Positions 7,962 to 11,331 of a stretch of 11,331 nucleotides of DNA are shown one piece after another. The position numbers and the translations under genes are program-made. Origin of the DNA: an uncultured Chitinophagaceae bacterium. GTDB taxonomy: Bacteria; Bacteroidota; Bacteroidia; Chitinophagales; Chitinophagaceae. The notes under the pieces are model-generated. The model was given only the letters and a program-made list of their open reading frames with translations. It was not told the DNA's origin and made no database searches. Numbering within the stretch: the stretch's first letter is position 1; each line of letters begins with the position of its first letter. Location: NCBI GenBank assembly GCA_934502905.1, contig CAKSVK010000116.1:1-11331 (forward strand), read 5' to 3'.

Positions 7962-8905
7962 AATACTTTCAGCGTGTTGACCTTGTCTTCGGCCAGTTGC
8001 GCGGTGAGGGCATCCAGCCCGTCCAGCTTTAATTCCGGGCGCAGGTAACTTTTCAGGTATACCCTTAATGTAGCGTTATAGATATTTTCGTTGAAGTCGA
8101 AGATATTTACTTCTATCGTTCTTTTTCCACTATCGTCAATGGTAGGGCGCACACCAATGCTCATCATTCCCTTCAGCATCCTGCCTTCCAGTTCTGCTGT
8201 TACGGCATATACGCCGTCTGCCGGCACCAGCTTGTCTTTATCAATGATGGAAAGGTTGGCGGTAGGATAACCTATTTTCCGCCCGAGCTGATTCCCTTCT
8301 ACCACAACCGCTTCAAAGCTGTAATCGTATCCCAGGAGTTTATTGGCCGTATCAAGCTCGCCGGTAAGCAGCGCGTTCCGGATGCGGGTAGAGCTTACCG
8401 TGATCTCATTCAGCACCTTTTCAGGTATTTCCTTTACCAGGAAGCCCAGCTTCTGACCGTAAGCTTCCAGCATGTTAAAATCGCCCTTCCTGTCTTTGCC
8501 GAAACGGTGATCGTAGCCGATAATAATACAATGGGATTTAATGCATGCTACCAGGAACCGGGAGATATAATCTTCAGGCGTTTGTTCTGAAAATGTGGTA
8601 GTAAAAGGTACGATCACCAGGTGATCTATGCCCTTTTCGCGTAACAGCTGAATTTTTTCCTGTTGGGTGTTCAACAACTGTATCTTACCATCCTGGCTGA
8701 TCACTTTTCGCGGGTGCGGATAAAAAGTGATGATAACGGTTTCCCCGTTCAGTTTTGCAGCTTCTTCTTTCAGTTGCTTTATGATCTGCCAGTGACCCGT
8801 ATGCACGCCATCGAAAGTGCCGGTGGTGACTACGGCATTGCGGAAATGCGGAAGCGCATGTATGTTCCGGTGGATCTGCAGGGGTAAATTTTTAAACGCC
8901 CGCAA
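7949..8905 (-). CDS. ribF: Bifunctional riboflavin kinase / FAD synthetase
   Basis: RibF phosphorylates riboflavin to FMN and then adenylates it to FAD in the cytoplasm. The N-terminal adenylyltransferase domain shows GTFDGVHTGH, TFYPHPRKV, GYDHRFGKDRKGD and SSTRIRNAL. The C-terminal riboflavin kinase domain shows GRKIGYPTANL, ADGVYAV and SIGVRPTID, then the EVNIFDFN region. The start is unsure. The longest frame begins with ATG at 9004 (351 residues) but leaves only 5 bases before the divergent purM and adds about 41 non-conserved residues. Homology begins near QIHRNIHALPHF, which would need a CTG at 8881 (310 residues, the usual length). I give the TTG at 8905 (318 residues) as the nearest standard start, though it overlaps a -7-like box. 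No in-frame ATG lies between 9004 and the conserved GTFDGVH motif. Confidence 0.93.
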   Translation of the reverse strand: MRAFKNLPLQIHRNIHALPHFRNAVVTTGTFDGVHTGHWQIIKQLKEEAAKLNGETVIITFYPHPRKVISQDGKIQLLNTQQEKIQLLREKGIDHLVIVPFTTTFSEQTPEDYISRFLVACIKSHCIIIGYDHRFGKDRKGDFNMLEAYGQKLGFLVKEIPEKVLNEITVSSTRIRNALLTGELDTANKLLGYDYSFEAVVVEGNQLGRKIGYPTANLSIIDKDKLVPADGVYAVTAELEGRMLKGMMSIGVRPTIDDSGKRTIEVNIFDFNENIYNATLRVYLKSYLRPELKLDGLDALTAQLAEDKVNTLKVLKDL

Positions 8906-8910
8906 AGCTA
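8903..8910 (-). promoter_or_regulatory. Candidate -7 promoter box of ribF
   Basis: On the minus strand this reads TAGCTTTG, a full match to TAnnTTTG. If real, transcription would begin near 8896, which rules out the ATG at 9004 and favours the CTG at 8881. No clear TTTG is present at the -33 position. Confidence 0.35.
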
Positions 8911-8917
8911 ATGTATA

Positions 8918-8949
8918 ATTGATAATTGCTCTTTGAATATTTACCTTTG
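8918..8949 (+). promoter_or_regulatory. Candidate promoter of purM
   Basis: TACCTTTG at 8942-8949 is a full match to the Bacteroidota -7 box. ATTG at 8918-8921 lies 20 bases upstream as a one-mismatch -33 box, which is the expected spacing. The predicted transcript would have a leader of about 55 bases before the purM ATG at 9010. A weak GGAG lies at 8993-8996. Confidence 0.5.
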
Positions 8950-9009
8950 CACCTTCCTGATGCGGCACCCGGATTAGTGAAGTGAATGATATGGAGTTAA
9001 ACATATTAC

Positions 9010-10185
9010 ATGAGCTTATATAACCAGAGAGGCGTTTCTGCCCAGAAAGAAGAAGTACATGCTGCTATAAAAAAGCTGGATGCAGGACTGTATGCAAAGG
9101 CTTTTTGCAAAATATACCCCGACTATCTTGCCGGTGACAGTGATTTTGTAAATATCATGCATGCCGATGGGGCGGGTACCAAGAGCATCCTGGCTTATCT
9201 CTATTGGAAAGAAACCGGCGATGTATCGGTATGGAAAGGGATTGCGCAGGATGCTGTGGTGATGAACCTGGATGACCTGTTGTGTGTGGGGGTATGCGAT
9301 GATCTTGTTTTTAATTCCACGATAGACAGGAACAAAAAGAGGATACCGGGTGAAGTGCTGGAGCAGATCATCAACGGTACCCAGGAGCTGTTTGATTCGT
9401 TGCAGCAATACGGTATCAGCATCCGCTACCTGGGTGGGGAAACGGCCGATGTGGGCGATGTAGTGCGTACGGTTGCCGTTAACGGTACCATGACTTCCCG
9501 CTGGCCGAAGAGCCGGCTGATCACCAATGAAAAAATAAAAGCGGGGGATGTAATAGTGGGGTTTGCCAGTTATGGAAAAAGTAGCTACGAAAAGGAATAC
9601 AATAGCGGGCTCGGCAGCAATGGCCTTACCAGCGCCAGGCACGATGTATTGAACAAGCATTACGCGGCACATTTTCCCGAAACCTACGAGCCTTCGCTGG
9701 CTGATGACGTAGTGTATATAGGAGCGCACAGGCTCACAGATGAAATGACGGTTGACGGAGAAAAAACAAATATCGGCAAGCTGTTATTATCACCTACCCG
9801 CACTTACGCGCCGGTGTTAAAAGAGTTGCTGACAGATCATTTTGATGCCATAAACGGGTTGATCCATTGTAGTGGTGGAGGACAGACAAAATGTTTAAAG
9901 TATGTGCCCGATAATGTACGGATCGTGAAGGATAACCTTTTTGAGCCGCCTGTTATTTTTGACCTGATACAAAAAGCGAGCAAGGCAGATAGCAGGGAAA
10001 TGTACCAGGTATTTAATATGGGCTGCAGGCTGGAAGTATATACAGATGAATCCAACGTGGGGATAGTGACAGGCGTTGCAGAAAAGTTTGGCGTGGAAGC
10101 CCGTGTGATCGGCAGGGTGGAAGCTTCGGCAAAACAGGAGCTCGTGATCCGGCTGAAAAATGAAGAGGTGAGGTGGCAGGGGTAA
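9010..10185 (+). CDS. purM: Phosphoribosylformylglycinamidine cyclo-ligase (AIR synthetase)
   Basis: PurM closes the imidazole ring in purine synthesis, turning FGAM and ATP into AIR in the cytoplasm. The 391 residues match the longer PurM form I associate with Bacteroidota, against about 345 in E. coli. Visible motifs are HADGAGTK at 51-58, AQDAVVMNLDDLLCVG at 79-94, GGETADVGD at 142-150, CSGGGQTKCLKYV near 288-300 and NMGCRLEVY near 336-344. The ATG at 9010 gives MSLYNQRGVSAQKEEV, a normal N-terminus for this form. It diverges from ribF, with a candidate promoter at 8918-8949. A thioredoxin-like gene follows after 47 bases on the same strand and may be co-transcribed. No other purine gene is in the window. 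Confidence 0.95.
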   Translation: MSLYNQRGVSAQKEEVHAAIKKLDAGLYAKAFCKIYPDYLAGDSDFVNIMHADGAGTKSILAYLYWKETGDVSVWKGIAQDAVVMNLDDLLCVGVCDDLVFNSTIDRNKKRIPGEVLEQIINGTQELFDSLQQYGISIRYLGGETADVGDVVRTVAVNGTMTSRWPKSRLITNEKIKAGDVIVGFASYGKSSYEKEYNSGLGSNGLTSARHDVLNKHYAAHFPETYEPSLADDVVYIGAHRLTDEMTVDGEKTNIGKLLLSPTRTYAPVLKELLTDHFDAINGLIHCSGGGQTKCLKYVPDNVRIVKDNLFEPPVIFDLIQKASKADSREMYQVFNMGCRLEVYTDESNVGIVTGVAEKFGVEARVIGRVEASAKQELVIRLKNEEVRWQG

Positions 10186-10232
10186 TAATTTGAAAATGAA
10201 GCAAGGAAAGTTTTGTAATAAAAGATCAGGTT

Positions 10233-10784
10233 ATGAATTTTAAAGAATACCAGGCATATTTTCAGGAGATATTACATGCGGAAAATCCCGCTGCGCCCTA
10301 TGATAATCCCGATTACCTGAACTATACAAAGCTCAACTGGTCACGGATGAACCGCTGGCTGAAAACGGGTGTGTTGAACGATACCTTCAAAGCTGTGGTC
10401 GGTAAAATAGCAACACCGCAGCAGTGGATCGTCATCACCGAGCCCTGGTGTGGCGATGCGGCGCACAGTGTTCCATTCCTGGAAATGGCGGCGGCACTGA
10501 ATACTGCCATAACCATTTCTTATGAGCTGCGGGACAGCGAGCCTTTCCGCATCAACCAATACCTTACCAACGGGGGAAAATCCATACCCAAGCTGATCAT
10601 CCGGAATGCAGAAGGAACTGATCTGGCGACCTGGGGACCCCGGCCGGCTAAATGCCAGGAACTGTATAACAGGCTGATGGCGGAGAACGCAGACTTTGAA
10701 ACAGTGAAAACAGAACTGCAGCACTGGTACAATGCCGATGGAGGAAAAAGTGTGCAGCAGGAACTGCTGGAGATTATTAGTTAA
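10233..10784 (+). CDS. Thioredoxin-fold protein with single-cysteine CGDA motif
   Basis: This 183-residue cytoplasmic protein has no signal peptide and looks like a Bacteroidota thioredoxin-family protein. The core shows beta strand QWIVITE, then PWCGDA at 71-76 with Cys73 where thioredoxin has WCGPC. The second, resolving cysteine is replaced by Ala76. The cis-proline element is SIPKLII at 117-123, and TWGPRP at 133-138 follows the next strand. A helical N-terminal extension (1-60) is typical of this subgroup. Cys141 is the only other cysteine. With one active-site cysteine it may act as a monothiol protein, a reductase working through glutathione-like thiols, or a non-redox protein; I cannot choose. 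The ATG at 10233 gives MNFKEYQAYF; it lies 47 bases after purM. Confidence 0.88.
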   Translation: MNFKEYQAYFQEILHAENPAAPYDNPDYLNYTKLNWSRMNRWLKTGVLNDTFKAVVGKIATPQQWIVITEPWCGDAAHSVPFLEMAAALNTAITISYELRDSEPFRINQYLTNGGKSIPKLIIRNAEGTDLATWGPRPAKCQELYNRLMAENADFETVKTELQHWYNADGGKSVQQELLEIIS

Positions 10785-10858
10785 ACAGGATTGACCAAAC
10801 AAGCCCGTTTAACGTATTGCGAAGGAGGGACCTGGCTACAGGTGGAAAACAATCTCTA

Positions 10859-10994
10859 GTGTCATGTCAGCGATAAAACGACGGCTAATATTTCCCGCTG
10901 GTTTCGCAAATAAGCGTAGAAGGCTTTGATTATCTGTGGAATTCAGTGGAATCTGCGGGAGATCTCAAATGAAAATTCATGTTTGACATGACAC
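10859..10994 (+). mobile_element. MITE-like element, copy 2 (136 bp)
   Basis: This is the same length and orientation as the element at 5091-5226, with 9 differences by hand count (about 93% identity), 8 of them transitions. The terminal repeats GTGTCATGTCA and TGACATGACAC are perfect over 11 bp here. The left flank is TA (10857-10858) and the right flank is TG (10995-10996), consistent with a TA target duplication with one later change. It lies 74 bases after the thioredoxin-like gene, in a non-coding gap, and encodes nothing. Confidence 0.75.
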
Positions 10995-11009
10995 TGGAAG
11001 ATTGTCATT

Positions 11010-11025
11010 CTGTCAAGCGTGACAG
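11010..11025. repeat. Small perfect inverted repeat
   Basis: CTGTCA-AGCG-TGACAG is a 6-bp perfect inverted repeat with a 4-base loop, 15 bases beyond the MITE-like element. There is no T-run on either side, so it is not a convincing intrinsic terminator. The TGTCA/TGACA core echoes the element's own terminal repeat, so it may be a remnant of one. The rest of the gap to 11099 holds only the short repeats listed next. Confidence 0.35.
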
Positions 11026-11031
11026 TCCTTT

Positions 11032-11065
11032 AAATCAGCAATTTATACATCCCGCAATCAGCAAT
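11032..11065. repeat. AATCAGCAAT short repeats
   Basis: AATCAGCAAT occurs at 11033-11042 and 11056-11065, spaced 23 bases. The same unit with nearly the same spacing (22 bases) occurs at 2297-2328, after maeB. Both clusters lie between genes. Confidence 0.5.
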
Positions 11066-11099
11066 CTCAACCTTTTTGGCCAGTCCCGTTTGTACCCAT

Positions 11100-11331
11100 T
11101 TATTTATCCGGGTTATTCAGTTTACTGTGGTTTTTGCTGTAAAAGAAATAAATAATGAAGCCCAGCGCCAGCCATGCTCCGAGGCGCGCCCAGTTTTCCC
11201 ATCCCAGTCCGAAAATCATCAAACCGCAGGAAAGTATCCCTAAAATGGGCAATACGGGCACCCAGGGTGTTTTGAATTGCCTGGGCAGGTCAGGTTCTTT
11301 CTTCCTAAGGATGATGACCGCCGCGCAAACC
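11100..11331 (-). CDS. APC-family amino acid permease, C-terminal fragment
   Basis: Seventy-six codons and the TAA stop of a membrane transporter enter from the right edge. The motif RKKEPDLPRQFKTPWVPVLP is characteristic of the cationic amino acid transporter (YfnA/YhdG-like) branch of the APC superfamily, linking two late membrane helices. It is followed by two hydrophobic segments (ILGILSCGLMIFGL, then WARLGAWLALGFIIYFFY) and a short polar tail ending NNPDK. The role is proton-driven uptake or exchange of amino acids at the inner membrane; the substrate cannot be fixed from this fragment. It points towards the thioredoxin-like gene, with the second MITE-like element between them. Confidence 0.88.
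   Translation of the reverse strand, partial: VCAAVIILRKKEPDLPRQFKTPWVPVLPILGILSCGLMIFGLGWENWARLGAWLALGFIIYFFYSKNHSKLNNPDK

Noticed and set aside
9016..9729. Long (237-codon) minus-strand open frame
   Set aside because: It lies entirely opposite purM, whose motifs are unmistakable, and its translation has no coherent domain; it is a shadow.
11010..11025. Intrinsic terminator for the amino acid permease gene
   Set aside because: The 6-bp hairpin lacks a following T-run on either strand and lies about 75 bases past the stop codon.

Overview
The window looks like chromosomal DNA from a Bacteroidota bacterium, most likely of the Chitinophagaceae type (inference). Supporting signs are A-rich translation starts with little or no Shine-Dalgarno sequence, several matches to the Bacteroidota -7 promoter box TAnnTTTG, a DUF5723-like secreted protein, a PurM of the roughly 390-residue Bacteroidota form, and short AT-rich intergenic repeats. 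I see no tRNA, rRNA, CRISPR array, phage gene or transposase gene.

Left block (1-4713, all on the minus strand). In transcription order it holds maeB (malic enzyme with a phosphotransacetylase-like domain), a repeat-filled gap, an unrecognised 350-residue protein whose motifs resemble a protein-kinase-like fold, then mlaE and the start of mlaF. MlaE and MlaF are the permease and ATPase of an MCE-type lipid transporter; mlaF runs off the left edge. The last three genes are closely spaced and may be co-transcribed.

Middle (4714-5373). There is no credible gene here. It holds an inverted repeat just before maeB, about 350 bases with nothing recognisable, a 136-bp element with terminal inverted repeats flanked by TA, and the terC leader. 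Then come terC (membrane metal-ion transporter family) and a DUF5723-like secreted protein, both on the plus strand.

Right block. ribF (FMN/FAD synthesis, minus strand) converges on the DUF5723 gene with only 2 bases between them. It diverges from purM (purine synthesis, plus strand), with promoter-like boxes for both in the gap. A thioredoxin-fold protein with a single-cysteine CGDA motif follows purM. After it lies a second copy of the 136-bp element, in the same orientation and about 93% identical by hand count. The window ends with the C-terminus of an APC-family amino acid permease on the minus strand.

Most genes are ordinary housekeeping or envelope functions. The least ordinary content is the pair of MITE-like elements, with an internal hairpin whose differences mostly keep G-U pairing, and the kinase-like protein beside mlaEF. 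I did not find a clear multi-gene novel system.
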